A stretch of DNA of 53,051 nucleotides from assembly GCA_944322815.1 (NCBI GenBank), contig CALUQB010000018.1:1-53051 (forward strand), written 5' to 3'. This stretch comes from an uncultured Bacteroidales bacterium. GTDB lineage: Bacteria; Bacteroidota; Bacteroidia; Bacteroidales; UBA932. The position numbers and the translations under genes were made by a program. Positions 43,030-52,975 of the stretch are shown piece after piece. The notes under the pieces were generated by a model. That model did not search any database and was not told the origin of the DNA. It saw only the letters and a list, made by a program, of their open reading frames with translations. Within the stretch, counting starts at the first letter, position 1; every line of letters starts with the position of its first letter.

Positions 43030-43491
43030 CATGGATGCCGGCGTTCGCAACCCTCCCACTATGTGGGGCCCTCCCTTTGCGGGCGCAATGTTGCTCTCTG
43101 CCGGCATCCATGTCAATTAACGTCAGTTCGACGAATTATTCTACTCAGTACCAGAGACTTCGTCGGACTGACGTTACGATTTCTTCGAAATCTCTTTCCT
43201 TTTACGTGTCACCCCTCTTAAATTCTCCCCTCTCGTAGGGGAGAACTTGCCTACGGATTCGTTCCACGAATCCTCTACAGAAGTAGTTCTCTGAAATTCA
43301 CTACGCTCTTTTCATCGAACTCACGTTCAATTATAACCGCAGACGCCATTCCGCTCCCGGAAAATGCGGGAAGCCCATCCTAACCCCCTCTGTTCGTTTT
43401 CGAATGTCCACTGGACATTCTCATAGAACCGCTCTCGACCCCTATTAGGGGGGGGGGACTTCGCCCCCTCCGGTCGCGGTCACTTCGTGAC
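43028..43491. repeat. Hairpin-dense intergenic region
   Basis: No gene is visible between comEC and apbE, but at least seven short inverted repeats follow one another. They are 43028-43042/43100-43114 (15 bp perfect), 43119-43135/43159-43175 (17 bp, one mismatch), 43178-43192, 43223-43245 (9-bp arms), 43255-43273 (8-bp arms), 43402-43420 (8-bp arms) and 43479-43491. A run of ten G (43448-43457) is followed by a GGGGG/CCCCC stem. Several loops are TTC or TTCG. It looks like a cluster of REP-like palindromes or decayed mobile DNA; a structured RNA is possible. Confidence 0.6.
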
Positions 43492-43510
43492 TTTTGGCCC
43501 AGACACTATA

Positions 43511-44602
43511 CTACTTGGATAAAAAGTCGAGGGCAGGCGAGGTCCAGGTTTTCATCTGTCCGTCTTCATCGTAGACCAGGCAGCCTTCGAGATCGGGACG
43601 GGACAATATGAAGTCCCTGGCCTTCTCGAAGCCGATGACCATGCAGTATGTGGCCAGCGCATCGGCCTCGGTGGCATTCTCGGCGATGACGGTAGCGCAC
43701 AACAGCGAATGCGTGACAGGACAGCCGGTCTTCGGGTCTATGGTATGAGCGTATTTCTTCCCGTCACGGACATAGAATTTCCTGTAGTTTCCGGAAGTCA
43801 CCACCCCGCATGGCTCGGGACCTGCCCTGAAAATTCCCTGCAAGTCCTCTCCGGGAGTATCATTCCCGTCCACGGGTCTGTCCAGACCTATTCCCCAAGG
43901 CTGGCCGGAAGGGTTGAAGCCTTCGCAATAGATTTCCCCGCCGACATCCACGAGCATCTGGTTTACCCCCAGGGAATGCAGATATTCAGCCACCAGGTCA
44001 CATGAATATCCCTGGGCTATGGCATTGAAATTCAGTTCAGGAAGGATAACATCATCAGGAATTCCGGAAGCATTGGCGGAAGCCTCACGACCGGGTTTCA
44101 ATATCATGGCTGCCGAAGTATAGCCGTCAGAATCGGTCACCAGGGTATCGGTCAGTCTGTTCATTCCGGTCCCGGCCAGGACAGCGCGTATCTTTTCAGA
44201 AGACGGCAAGGAGTCTGAGGTGAACCCGAACCCCCAGATATCGAAAAGAGGGGCGCAGGAAACATCGAAGCTGCCGTCAGTCTCTTCATAGTATCTGTAG
44301 GATTCCCTATAGAGATCCATGAATATCCTGTCCGGAATGACTTTCTCCCCGGAGTTGAACCTGCTCAGAAGCGACCCTTTGTTATAACCGGAAACGGAAT
44401 TGTTCACGGCTTCAAGTACGGAATCGATTCCTTCCTTCACTTTCTCCGGATCTGTCCCGATGATACCGTTTTCTCCCCTGAGATTCAGCTTAACGGAATA
44501 AGTGCCGCCCTGGGCATAGCCCGTGATGACAATGTACCTGTCCTGCTGAGTACAAGCCGCCGACAGGAGGATGACAGTGAGAAACAATGCCGCTACCTTC
44601 AT
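43511..44602 (-). CDS. apbE: FAD:protein FMN transferase, ApbE lipoprotein
   Basis: The product has 363 residues from the ATG at 44602 (a GTG at 44608 is an alternative), with the lipobox LLSAAC. ApbE motifs are ELNFNAIAQGYSCDLVAEYL, VDVGGEIYCEG, YAHTIDPKTGCPV and the metal-site region ENATEADALAT. It attaches FMN covalently to threonine in partner proteins such as the NQR or RNF subunits in the periplasm. It follows leuB by 2 bp, so it shares the leucine transcript; no functional link is obvious. Confidence 0.9.
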   Translation of the reverse strand: MKVAALFLTVILLSAACTQQDRYIVITGYAQGGTYSVKLNLRGENGIIGTDPEKVKEGIDSVLEAVNNSVSGYNKGSLLSRFNSGEKVIPDRIFMDLYRESYRYYEETDGSFDVSCAPLFDIWGFGFTSDSLPSSEKIRAVLAGTGMNRLTDTLVTDSDGYTSAAMILKPGREASANASGIPDDVILPELNFNAIAQGYSCDLVAEYLHSLGVNQMLVDVGGEIYCEGFNPSGQPWGIGLDRPVDGNDTPGEDLQGIFRAGPEPCGVVTSGNYRKFYVRDGKKYAHTIDPKTGCPVTHSLLCATVIAENATEADALATYCMVIGFEKARDFILSRPDLEGCLVYDEDGQMKTWTSPALDFLSK

Positions 44603-44604
44603 GA

Positions 44605-45681
44605 TCACTTCCCCGATGAGATGATCTGGCTGACGATATAGTCACCCGTCTCTTCAGTACCGTACCTGCTGCCGGGAATGATGTCAGGGGTGCAGACTCC
44701 GTCCGCAATGGCTTTTTCGCAGGCTTTCCTGACGGCAGCCCCTTCTTCAACGGCTCCGAAAGCATCTTCCAGCATCATGGCCGCGGAAAGGATCGTGGCG
44801 ATCGGATTGGCGATGTTCTTGCCTGCCGCCTGAGGGAAAGAGCCGTGAATCGGCTCGTACAGACTGCGTTCCGCACCTGAAGATGCTGACGGGAGCAGGC
44901 CTATGGAACCGTTTATGACCCCTGCCAGATCGCTCAGTATGTCTCCGAACATGTTCTCTGTCAATATCACGTCGAAATCGCGCGGATTTGACACCATCTT
45001 CATGGCGGCATTGTCCACAAACAGGAAATCCAGTTGGATATCGCCGTACTTTTCTTCATGCAATGCCTTGACAGTCTCTCTCCACAGTCTGGAAGTGGCC
45101 AGGACATTGGCCTTGTCCACCAGTGTCACACGTCCCCGGCGTCTGGCAGCATAGGCGAAAGCGACCTCTGCCACCCGCTCTATCTCCGCCTTGGAATACA
45201 CACATGTATCGAAAGCCTTGTCTCCGGCTTCATTACGGCCTCTCGGCTCACCGAAATACATACCGCCTGTAAGTTCCCTCACCACTATGAAATCCGCACC
45301 GTCGACGATACTGTCTTTCAGCGGAGAGGCGGAAAGCAGTGACGGATACGGCTTCACCGGACGGATATTGGCGAACAGCCCCAAAGCCTTGCGCATGGCC
45401 AGAAGCCCCTGTTCCGGGCGCACTTTCGCGGCAGGGTTGTTGTCATATTTCGGATCGCCTATGGCCCCGAACAGCACGGAATCAGAGGTAGTACAGATTT
45501 CGTGAGTAGTCTCCGGATAGGGATTTCCTGTCCTGTCTATGGCGCAGGCTCCTACATCCGCATACCGGTATTCAAAGGTGTGGGAATATTTTGATGCGAC
45601 GGCATCGAGTACCTTTACTGCCTGTCTGATGATTTCCGGGCCGATTCCATCGCCCGGCAATACTGCTATGCTCTTCTTCAT
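44605..45681 (-). CDS. leuB: 3-isopropylmalate dehydrogenase
   Basis: The product has 358 residues of the isocitrate/isopropylmalate dehydrogenase family. It opens IAVLPGDGIGPEIIRQAVKV. The substrate-binding region has RPEQGLLAMRKALGLFANIRP, and the metal-binding part has LTENMFGDILSDLAG. The NAD-binding tail is PIHGSFPQAAGKNIANP. It oxidises and decarboxylates 3-isopropylmalate in leucine synthesis. Confidence 0.95.
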   Translation of the reverse strand: MKKSIAVLPGDGIGPEIIRQAVKVLDAVASKYSHTFEYRYADVGACAIDRTGNPYPETTHEICTTSDSVLFGAIGDPKYDNNPAAKVRPEQGLLAMRKALGLFANIRPVKPYPSLLSASPLKDSIVDGADFIVVRELTGGMYFGEPRGRNEAGDKAFDTCVYSKAEIERVAEVAFAYAARRRGRVTLVDKANVLATSRLWRETVKALHEEKYGDIQLDFLFVDNAAMKMVSNPRDFDVILTENMFGDILSDLAGVINGSIGLLPSASSGAERSLYEPIHGSFPQAAGKNIANPIATILSAAMMLEDAFGAVEEGAAVRKACEKAIADGVCTPDIIPGSRYGTEETGDYIVSQIISSGK

Positions 45682-45728
45682 GATGTTTTTCGTTTTTACT
45701 GTAGCTCTGCATGGATGAATCCGGACAC

Positions 45729-46310
45729 TTACATGACATGTCTGGATTCATAGTCCAGAATGGATTTCCGGTCTGCCAGAAGATAGTCTATGTCGGAATA
45801 ACCGTTCATCAGGCACTCCTTCTTGTAGCCGTTGATCTCGAATGACGCATCCCCGGCTCCGGGCACGGAAATAGTCTGTGCGCCCAAATCAATGCAGATG
45901 ACAGTCTCAGGTGCAGATTTAAGGACAGCAGTCACTGCCGCCAGATATTCCTCGGACACCTTCACGGGCAGAAGACAGTTGTTCAGGGCATTGTTCCTGA
46001 AAATGTCCGCAAACGAAGACGATACCACTGCACGGAAGCCTGCGTCATGGAGAGCCCATGCAGCATGTTCCCTGCTGGAACCGCATCCGAAATTGTTCCC
46101 GGCCACGAGAATGACCCCTTTCTGTCCTGAAAGAGGATTCTCAGCCACCGGAGATCCGTCAGACTTGAACCTCCAGTCATAGAAAAGTTTCTCCCCGAAT
46201 CCTTCACGCGAAGTGGTCTTGAGGAAACGTGCCGGTATGATCTGGTCAGTGTCGATATTGTCGACAGGGACCAGGACTGCCGGTGATTCTATAATATTTA
46301 TCTTATCCAT
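45729..46310 (-). CDS. leuD: 3-isopropylmalate dehydratase small subunit
   Basis: The product has 193 residues, a swivelling aconitase-like domain with the motifs VDNIDTDQIIPARFLKTT and GNNFGCGSSREHAAWAL. It pairs with LeuC to isomerise 2- to 3-isopropylmalate. The gap to leuC is 70 bp and to leuB 47 bp, slightly wider than elsewhere in the operon. Confidence 0.95.
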   Translation of the reverse strand: MDKINIIESPAVLVPVDNIDTDQIIPARFLKTTSREGFGEKLFYDWRFKSDGSPVAENPLSGQKGVILVAGNNFGCGSSREHAAWALHDAGFRAVVSSSFADIFRNNALNNCLLPVKVSEEYLAAVTAVLKSAPETVICIDLGAQTISVPGAGDASFEINGYKKECLMNGYSDIDYLLADRKSILDYESRHVM

Positions 46311-46380
46311 ATCTTTCCTTTTTGTTTTCTTTTGTCCGATCTCTGCGTCAGGCGGCGAGTCCTCATATCCTCCTCTCCTC

Positions 46381-47772
46381 TCAATGAATCTCGGACGGGA
46401 TGCCGATCCTTCCCGTTACGGCAGCCTCCGCAGCCACGAGAGGTCCGGCAAGAATCGTCCTTGCTCCATACCCCTGACGGCCCTCGAAATTCCTGTTCGA
46501 AGTGGATACAGCGTATTTCCCCGCCGGAATCTTGTCGGCATTCATTGCAAGACAGGCAGAACAGCCCGGCTGACGGATCTGGAAACCGGCGGCTCGCAGA
46601 GCATCTCCAATACCCTCGGCCTCTATCTTCGCTTCCACTTCCTTCGAGCCAGGGACAAGCCATACCGTCACATCCTCAGCCTTCCTGCGTCCTCCGACAG
46701 CTTTGGCGAAAGCCCTGAAATCCTCTATCCTGCCGTTCGTGCATGAACCGACGAAGACATAGTCTACTTTCTTTCCGGACATAGGTTCTCCCTTGCTGAA
46801 ATCCATATAAGCCAACGCCTTGTCGAAAGTCACGGCATCACAGCCCACGGCTTCCGAAGGGATGACTCCGTCCACTGCCACGCCCATGCCGGGATTCGTC
46901 CCGTAAGTGACCATCGGACGGATATCGGCAGCATCGAAATGATATTCCCTGTCGAATACCGCATCCTCATCAGTCTTCAATGTCAGCCAGAAAGCGGTTT
47001 TATCATCGAACGCAGCGCCCGACGGAGCAAACCGGCGGCCTTCGATATATTCGAAAGTAGTCCTGTCAGGAGCCACCATCCCGCCTTTGGCCCCCATCTC
47101 TATACTCATGTTGCAGACTGTCATCCTGCCTTCCATGCTCATGTCGCGGAAGACCTCGCCAGCATATTCCACGAAACAGCCTGTACATCCGTCCGTCCCC
47201 AGTCTGGAAATGATATGGAGTATCACGTCTTTCGGGGTGACATTGGCCGCCAGGCGGCCATCTACCGTGATACGGGCCTGCTTCGGTTTTGACTGGAGAA
47301 GACACTGTGTCGCCAGAACCATCTCCACTTCGCTCGTGCCGATACCGAAAGCAATGTTTCCGAAAGCCCCGTGAGTGGCCGTGTGGCTGTCTCCGCAGAC
47401 CACTGTCTGACCGCAAAGCACTATACCCTGCTCCGGACCGATCACATGTACGATTCCGTTCCCGGGGTCACCGAGAGGAAAATAAGTGATACCGTTCTCC
47501 GCCGTGTTGGCAGCCAGACTGTCAACGGCTTTGCGCGAAGACTCGTCGGCGATCGGCTTGTCTTGATCAAGCGTAGGGACATTGTGGTCGCAGGTGGCGA
47601 AAGTCCTTTCCGGACGGAAGACTTTCAGTCCTCTGGCTTTCAATGCGCTGAAAGCCTGGGGGGACGTCACTTCATGCACCAGGTGGCGGTCTATGTACAG
47701 CACATCGGGCCCGTCAGGGATATGCTTCACCACATGGCTGTCCCATATCTTGTCAAAAAGCGTCTTTCCCAT
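46381..47772 (-). CDS. leuC: 3-isopropylmalate dehydratase large subunit
   Basis: The product has 463 residues of the aconitase family. It begins [13 protein letters not shown]. The iron-sulfur ligands are the Cys in [12 protein letters not shown] and the two in [31 protein letters not shown] is the conserved active-site run. It acts with LeuD. Confidence 0.96.
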   Translation of the reverse strand: MGKTLFDKIWDSHVVKHIPDGPDVLYIDRHLVHEVTSPQAFSALKARGLKVFRPERTFATCDHNVPTLDQDKPIADESSRKAVDSLAANTAENGITYFPLGDPGNGIVHVIGPEQGIVLCGQTVVCGDSHTATHGAFGNIAFGIGTSEVEMVLATQCLLQSKPKQARITVDGRLAANVTPKDVILHIISRLGTDGCTGCFVEYAGEVFRDMSMEGRMTVCNMSIEMGAKGGMVAPDRTTFEYIEGRRFAPSGAAFDDKTAFWLTLKTDEDAVFDREYHFDAADIRPMVTYGTNPGMGVAVDGVIPSEAVGCDAVTFDKALAYMDFSKGEPMSGKKVDYVFVGSCTNGRIEDFRAFAKAVGGRRKAEDVTVWLVPGSKEVEAKIEAEGIGDALRAAGFQIRQPGCSACLAMNADKIPAGKYAVSTSNRNFEGRQGYGARTILAGPLVAAEAAVTGRIGIPSEIH

Positions 47773-47795
47773 GATATTCTATGCAAAATTTTCAG

Positions 47796-49292
47796 TTAGA
47801 TGATTTTCGAAATGGCATTGACATACGCCTCGACAGAGGCTGTCACTATATCCGTATTGGCTGAAAAGCCATAGTATATATTACCCTTGTTCTCGATCTG
47901 GATATGTACCTTACCGACATCGTCAGTACCGCGCGTGATAGCCTGAACGAGATATTCTTCCAGATTTATCTTTCTGTGCACCAGACTCTTGACAGCCTTG
48001 AAAGCGGCATCCACAGGACCGTTTCCGCTCGATGTGGCCACACACTCCTCCCCGTCGATGACGAGCTTCACCGTAGCCATCGGAATCGCGTTCTTTCCGC
48101 AGACGACCTGCAGATATTTCAGATGCAGGCGTTGTTTGAGCTTGTCCTGGGTCACTCCTGCTATCATGTAAAGGTCGGAGTCGTTGATTTCCTTCTTGCA
48201 GTCCGCCAGTTTCAGGAACTTGTCATATGCGGCATCCAGCTCCTCCTTGTTCATGTGTATGCCGAGGCGCTGCATGTGATGGTTCAGAGCGGCCCTTCCG
48301 CTTCTGGCTGTCAGTTCGATGGTGGAATCGTTCACTCCGACATCTGCAGGGTCGATGATTTCGTAACTCTCCCTGTTTTTCAGCACCCCGTCCTGATGTA
48401 TGCCTGAAGAGTGTGCAAAGGCGTTCCTGCCGACGATGGCCTTGTTCGGCTGCACCGGCATACGCATCAGTGTAGAGACAGAGTGCGAGACCTTGTAGAA
48501 ATTCCTGGTCACTATGTCCGTATGCACAGGGATATCCTTCCGGCACTTGATAGCCATCACGACCTCTTCCATGGCAGTGTTTCCGGCTCTCTCGCCTACT
48601 CCGTTGATGGTCACTTCCACCTGACGGGCACCGTTCATGACACCCGCAAGGGTATTGGCGGTAGCCATCCCGAGATCATTGTGGCAGTGGGTGGAGATGA
48701 TGGCCTTGTCGATATTCGGCACATGGTCGCAGAGATACTTTATCTTCGCGCCGTATTCGCCTGGAAGGCAATATCCTGTCGTGTCGGGGATGTTGACGAC
48801 TGTAGCTCCGGCCTTAATCACAGCCTCAACGACACGGGCAAGGTACTCGTTTTCCGTCCTTCCGGCATCTTCCGCATAGAACTCCACGTCTTCCACATAT
48901 TTTTTCGCATACTTCACTGCTGCGACCGCCCTTTCGAGGATATCCTCACGGTTCGAATTGAACTTGTACCTGATATGATAGTCGGACGTGCCGATTCCCG
49001 TGTGGATTCTCTTCAGCCTGGCGAAATGCAGGGCATCGGCCGCGGCGTCTATATCCTTCTCGACAGCCCGCGTCAGGGCGCAGATGGTGGATTCCGTCAC
49101 TATCTTCGAGATTTCCACGATGGATTTGAAATCACCGGGACTCGAAATCGGGAAACCGCACTCGATGATATCCACCCTCATGGCTTCAAGCTGCTTGGCC
49201 AGTTCTATCTTCTCTATCGTATTCAGCTGACAGCCGGGAACCTGTTCGCCGTCCCGCAATGTAGTGTCAAAGACATAAAGTTTCTGATCCAT
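47796..49292 (-). CDS. leuA: 2-isopropylmalate synthase
   Basis: The product has 498 residues. The DRE-TIM catalytic barrel carries [18 protein letters not shown] and the metal-binding [34 protein letters not shown] marks the linker subdomain. The C-terminal regulatory domain (about 370-498) includes [13 protein letters not shown] and is where leucine feedback acts in the family. It is the first enzyme of leucine synthesis and the first gene of leuACDB-apbE, behind a leader peptide and intrinsic terminator. Confidence 0.95.
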   Translation of the reverse strand: MDQKLYVFDTTLRDGEQVPGCQLNTIEKIELAKQLEAMRVDIIECGFPISSPGDFKSIVEISKIVTESTICALTRAVEKDIDAAADALHFARLKRIHTGIGTSDYHIRYKFNSNREDILERAVAAVKYAKKYVEDVEFYAEDAGRTENEYLARVVEAVIKAGATVVNIPDTTGYCLPGEYGAKIKYLCDHVPNIDKAIISTHCHNDLGMATANTLAGVMNGARQVEVTINGVGERAGNTAMEEVVMAIKCRKDIPVHTDIVTRNFYKVSHSVSTLMRMPVQPNKAIVGRNAFAHSSGIHQDGVLKNRESYEIIDPADVGVNDSTIELTARSGRAALNHHMQRLGIHMNKEELDAAYDKFLKLADCKKEINDSDLYMIAGVTQDKLKQRLHLKYLQVVCGKNAIPMATVKLVIDGEECVATSSGNGPVDAAFKAVKSLVHRKINLEEYLVQAITRGTDDVGKVHIQIENKGNIYYGFSANTDIVTASVEAYVNAISKII

Positions 49293-49383
49293 GATTATCC
49301 GTTTTTAGTTCGTTATCCTTCATTATCCGCCGTTCCGGCAATGATTCCGGATGCCGTTTCCGGCAATGGTTCTTAAATAAAAA

Positions 49384-49406
49384 GCCTCCGGAACAACTCC
49401 GGAGGC
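49384..49406 (-). terminator. Intrinsic terminator in the leu leader (attenuator)
   Basis: A perfect 9-bp stem, GCCTCCGGA paired with TCCGGAGGC around a 5-base loop, is followed on the minus strand by TTTTTATTT (49383-49375). It sits 91 bp before the leuA ATG and 53 bp after the leader-peptide stop. A competing hairpin with 7-bp arms (49412-49418/49433-49439) lies between the peptide and the terminator. This layout fits transcription attenuation. Confidence 0.75.
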
Positions 49407-49459
49407 CAATGTATATAGCTCTGCACAGTACACTATATATCACGACGGCATCCAGAGTT

Positions 49460-49513
49460 TCATTCGCTGAAATCCTGCAATAGTCGTAGTGATAGTGAGC
49501 GCAACTGTGTCAT
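49460..49513 (-). CDS. leuL: Leucine-rich leader peptide of the leu operon
   Basis: A 17-codon frame on the minus strand reads MTQLRSLSLRLLQDFSE. Five of the 17 residues are leucine, and three of these use CTA, a codon that appears rare in the surrounding genes. It starts just after a Bacteroidota promoter (-7 box 49539-49532) and is followed by a competing hairpin and a terminator before leuA. By analogy with proteobacterial leu leaders, ribosome stalling at the Leu codons would favour read-through when leucine is scarce. The other small frame at this site (ATG AAA AAA TGA) is not considered real. Confidence 0.75.
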   Translation of the reverse strand: MTQLRSLSLRLLQDFSE

Positions 49514-49531
49514 TTTTTCATCCGTTTCCTA

Positions 49532-49539
49532 CAAAGTTA
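49532..49539 (-). promoter_or_regulatory. leu operon promoter -7 element
   Basis: TAACTTTG on the minus strand (49539-49532), followed after 18 bp by the leader ATG. The -33 region is less clear; a TTTG occurs at 49555-49552, closer than usual. Confidence 0.55.
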
Positions 49540-49593
49540 AAAAATAATTTTCAAAAATACAACTGTCTGTTCTCTGCTGGTCCTGCATGAACG

Positions 49594-51954
49594 TCATTGC
49601 ATGTCATAAGCCTCGACTGTAGCCGTCTGCGGCTGGCGGAACCTGCCGAATCTCCAGTATATGCGTAAACCGAGAACCCGGCCGGGACGCTCCCTGTAAT
49701 TGTACTGGACGAAATTATCGTAGCTTATCCTGCTTCTCCGATCACCTCCGGAATGGAACAGATCCGTGACTGCCAGAGAAATGCCTATCCGCGGCTTCTG
49801 GAAATATCTGGACATGGAGATTTCCGCCACCGGCTCCATCACAAGGCCGTCCGCCTGCACTGCAGAAAGAGTCGGTCTGACAGCGACTGACCCGCTGAGT
49901 TCGAACCACTCGGGATACCACGATACGGTCAACATGGCGGACGGGTTGTCGAATATTCTGACACTTCCGGAAGGCAGGATGCTTTTGCTACGGGCATAAA
50001 AGGCCGTAAGATACATACTCAACGATCTTGCAGGATTGAATGAGGCTGCAAGGCCTGCATTTACCATAGACCTGCTGCCTATATTGCAATATGTGGATGT
50101 AGAGACTCCGGCAGCATCGGCTGTCACAATACGCGAAATAAGATTTTCCGCATCGGAATATGAAACGGTCAATTTCAGATTCCTCATCCACTTTACAGCG
50201 GGCGTCCATGAGCATACTATGGAATAGATGTCCGTTTTCTCTCCTTTCAGATTCGGATTCCCTTTGCTTATGTTGTACGGGTTTCTGATATCGGCAAAAG
50301 GGTTAAGCTGATACATCCTGGGACGTCTGACCTTTCGGGAATATGACGCGGTCAGGTCTACATGCCTGAATTTCCATGTGAGTCCGGCATCCGGCATCAG
50401 ATTGAATTCAGTATAATCCAACGGCGACAGTTCCATACCATTTGCAAAGACTCCGGAATTGTCGACATACTCGGCATTCAGGCATACCAGATAAGACAGC
50501 CGCTTCATGAACGAACCTATCGCCACAGCTTCAAGGAACACCACATTCTGCCTGTAATCCATACCTTCAGCATTCCCGTTTATGACTGACGAATTGTCAT
50601 ATTTTCTTCCGTACCACCCTGTTTTCAAGGAGACGGATGAAGTGAACGGCCTTTTTATAACTTCTCTCAGGTTAAGTTTTGCCTGTACGCGGTGTTCCTT
50701 TTCATCATTGTCAGATGTCTGGAAAACCGGAAGTGAAGAAGAATACGTATGTTCTTCCGCGGCACTGCGGTATCCATTCCTGTACGAGTAGCCCAAAGAC
50801 CAGTAATGTTTTCCGGATTTCCTCCGGATAGTAGCCGGCCCGAAATACCCGTTAAGATTTACAGCTCCGCCAAGTCTGAACGGACTTGTCGAAGTCCCTC
50901 GGGAAACAGTTTCGCACATTCCGTCGGTAACGGATTCGGAAAAGGATGAAGCGTCGGCAAAACTGCCGTCAAGAGAGGCATTAAGATTTATCCTGTCATT
51001 CATGAAACTTCTGAAGACATCCATACCGACCTTATGGTTGTTGCCTGTCTTCCTGTCCGTAGTCCTGCTGTCTATGACAGTACCGTCCGACATTTCCCTG
51101 ACAGTCCTGTCCGTCAGGGCCGGTTCTCCCGAATAGCCATAGTCATATGAGACTCCTGCCCCTATCCATGGTGTATTTGCAACAATATCTGCGGAAGGGG
51201 AATATGTGTTTCTGGTGCCGGCCTGTCCATCGATATTGCCGGCAAAACCGTATGGAAGCGCTTTCGCCAGGGTTATCAGCAGAATGGGTTTGTCATTCCG
51301 GTATTCAAGAGAGCCCGGCATGACCAGTTCTATGGTTTTCATGTACCCTGCCCGGATGAATTCCATGGGATATTGTCTGGAAGCGTTGATAAAACCGCTT
51401 TTCGCATCATCTATCAGGATTTCAGCCACTTTCTCATTTCTGAATTCAAGTCTGCCGTCTTTGGCCGCCTGTCTGAGCTGGGGTATTCTGGACATCATCT
51501 CGGTCATGCTTATCCTGTCCTTGTCCGGATCACGTGATACATCGTAAATGTAGCGGTCATCCGCACGGGTGAGAAGGTTGGCAGCGGTTATTCCCGCCCC
51601 GTCTATCTCTTCTCCGACAGTCATGACCGTCTCCCCCATATCACAGTCTGCCCCGACGACTGTCAGACTTCGTGTCACCGACCTGTGACCGGTATTGGCA
51701 AACAGTACGGAATAGGTTCCGGACTTGACCTTGAACCTGAACTTGCCGTCATCAAGAGTCAGCGTTCTCGCTACTTGTGTCCCAAGACTGTCTTTCACAT
51801 AGATTCTGGAAAAGGCGAGCGGAGTTCCCGACGTTTCCTCCATGATGACTCCGCTCACCGTATATTCAGGCTGGCTCTGTCCGAATATCGGCAACGGCTG
51901 GAGCAGCAAGACCAATATGTACAATATCTGGAGTTTATCCGTGATAGTCTTCAT
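49594..51954 (-). CDS. TonB-receptor-like outer-membrane beta-barrel protein
   Basis: The product has 786 residues from the ATG at 51954 (a GTG at 51963 adds three residues). A signal peptide ends LPIFGQSQ. Residues about 32-115 are a carboxypeptidase-regulatory-like domain (VSGVIMEETSGTPLAFSRIY), then a short plug-like part, then a large barrel of the outer-membrane protein beta-barrel type with YNISKGNPNLKGEKTDIYSI. It has no SusC signature and no SusD partner. The ligand is unknown. It stands alone between the leu leader and the repeat array. Confidence 0.78.
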   Translation of the reverse strand: MKTITDKLQILYILVLLLQPLPIFGQSQPEYTVSGVIMEETSGTPLAFSRIYVKDSLGTQVARTLTLDDGKFRFKVKSGTYSVLFANTGHRSVTRSLTVVGADCDMGETVMTVGEEIDGAGITAANLLTRADDRYIYDVSRDPDKDRISMTEMMSRIPQLRQAAKDGRLEFRNEKVAEILIDDAKSGFINASRQYPMEFIRAGYMKTIELVMPGSLEYRNDKPILLITLAKALPYGFAGNIDGQAGTRNTYSPSADIVANTPWIGAGVSYDYGYSGEPALTDRTVREMSDGTVIDSRTTDRKTGNNHKVGMDVFRSFMNDRINLNASLDGSFADASSFSESVTDGMCETVSRGTSTSPFRLGGAVNLNGYFGPATIRRKSGKHYWSLGYSYRNGYRSAAEEHTYSSSLPVFQTSDNDEKEHRVQAKLNLREVIKRPFTSSVSLKTGWYGRKYDNSSVINGNAEGMDYRQNVVFLEAVAIGSFMKRLSYLVCLNAEYVDNSGVFANGMELSPLDYTEFNLMPDAGLTWKFRHVDLTASYSRKVRRPRMYQLNPFADIRNPYNISKGNPNLKGEKTDIYSIVCSWTPAVKWMRNLKLTVSYSDAENLISRIVTADAAGVSTSTYCNIGSRSMVNAGLAASFNPARSLSMYLTAFYARSKSILPSGSVRIFDNPSAMLTVSWYPEWFELSGSVAVRPTLSAVQADGLVMEPVAEISMSRYFQKPRIGISLAVTDLFHSGGDRRSRISYDNFVQYNYRERPGRVLGLRIYWRFGRFRQPQTATVEAYDMQ

Positions 51955-52047
51955 CGCTTTCACAGGGTGGGCATTTCCTGATGTGGTTACTTTTGCAAGT
52001 TACAAAAAAATCTCAATTTGAATTCTCTGCTCCGGTCCTTTGTGAGA

Positions 52048-52763
52048 ACTAACCGCATTTTCGGCACTTATTGTTGTTAGTCCAGCGGTTTTTGCCTGGA
52101 CTAACCGCATTTTCGCCCTTTATCGTTGTTAGTCCGTAGGTTTTTGTCTGGACTAACCGCATTTTCGCCCTTTATCGTAGTTAGTCCGGAGAATTTCTGC
52201 TGGACTAACTGCATTTTCGGCCTGTAACGTTGTTAGTCCGTAGGTTTTTGCCTGGACTAACCGCATTTTCGCCCTTTATCGTAGTTAGTCCGGAGAATTT
52301 CTGCTGGACTAACTGCATTTTCGGCCTGTAGCGTTGTTAGTCCGGAGGTTTTTCGCTGGACTAACCGCATTTTCGCCCTGTATCGTTGTTAGTCCGGAGG
52401 TTTTTGCCTGGACTAACCGCATTTTCGCCCTTTATCGTTGTTAGTCCGTAGGTTTTTGTCTGGACTAACTGCATTTTCGGCCTGTAACGTTGTTAGTCCG
52501 TAGGTTTTTGCCTGGACTAACCGCATTTTCGCCCTTTATCGTAGTTAGTCCGGAGAATTTCTGCTGGACTAACTGCATTTTCGGCCTGTAGCGTTGTTAG
52601 TCCGGAGGTTTTTCGCTGGACTAACCGCATTTTCGCCCTGTAACGTTGTTAGTCCGGAGGGTTTTTCACGGACTAACCGCATTTTCGGCCTGCATCGTAG
52701 TTAGTCCGAAAGGTTCTGCCTGGACTAACCGCATTTTCGCCCCATAACGTTGTTAGTCCGGAG
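52048..52763. repeat. Array of fourteen 52-bp palindromic tandem repeats
   Basis: Thirteen complete units and one 40-bp partial unit run head to tail without gaps. Each unit has ACTAACCGCATTTTCG near its start and GTTAGTCC near its middle, and ends in GG that completes GGACTAAC with the next unit. GTTAGTCC and GGACTAAC can therefore form a hairpin across each unit junction, with loops that differ. Units fall into a few classes; units 4-6 are identical to units 9-11, and unit 2 equals unit 8, showing block duplication. No unique spacers exist. The flanking 51955-52047 is AT-rich with no gene. Confidence 0.9.
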
Positions 52764-52915
52764 ATAGATGCGGATAGCGAGGAGGGAGATGTGGGAGGGG
52801 ATGGGTGGCAGGTGACGATTTTTCGTTTTTTATACTGTTGTTTTTCTTTTTTTGACGTTCCGGTTCCGGTTTCCGACATAAATTAGCTCCTGCAATCTTG
52901 ATTGATTGTAAAGGT

Positions 52916-52945
52916 ATTGTCCGGGCGGACGCATGCCCGGACAAT
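52916..52945. promoter_or_regulatory. Inverted repeat upstream of the terminal gene
   Basis: ATTGTCCGGGC (52916-52926) and GCCCGGACAAT (52935-52945) form a perfect 11-bp inverted repeat with an 8-base loop, 31 bp before the ATG of the last gene. It could be an operator or leader hairpin. The region 52764-52915 is purine-rich and then T-rich, without a recognisable gene. Confidence 0.5.
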
Positions 52946-52975
52946 GACAATGTCTAAAATTTTAAATTTATTGTT

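Noticed and set aside
42618-43238. 206-residue plus-strand frame running out of comEC into the hairpin region
   Set aside because: It is out of frame with comEC, its second half is hairpin DNA, and it has no recognisable features.
52048-52763. CRISPR array
   Set aside because: The period is a constant 52 bp, the sequence between conserved parts is itself a degenerate repeat, several whole units are identical, and no cas gene is present. True spacers would be unique.
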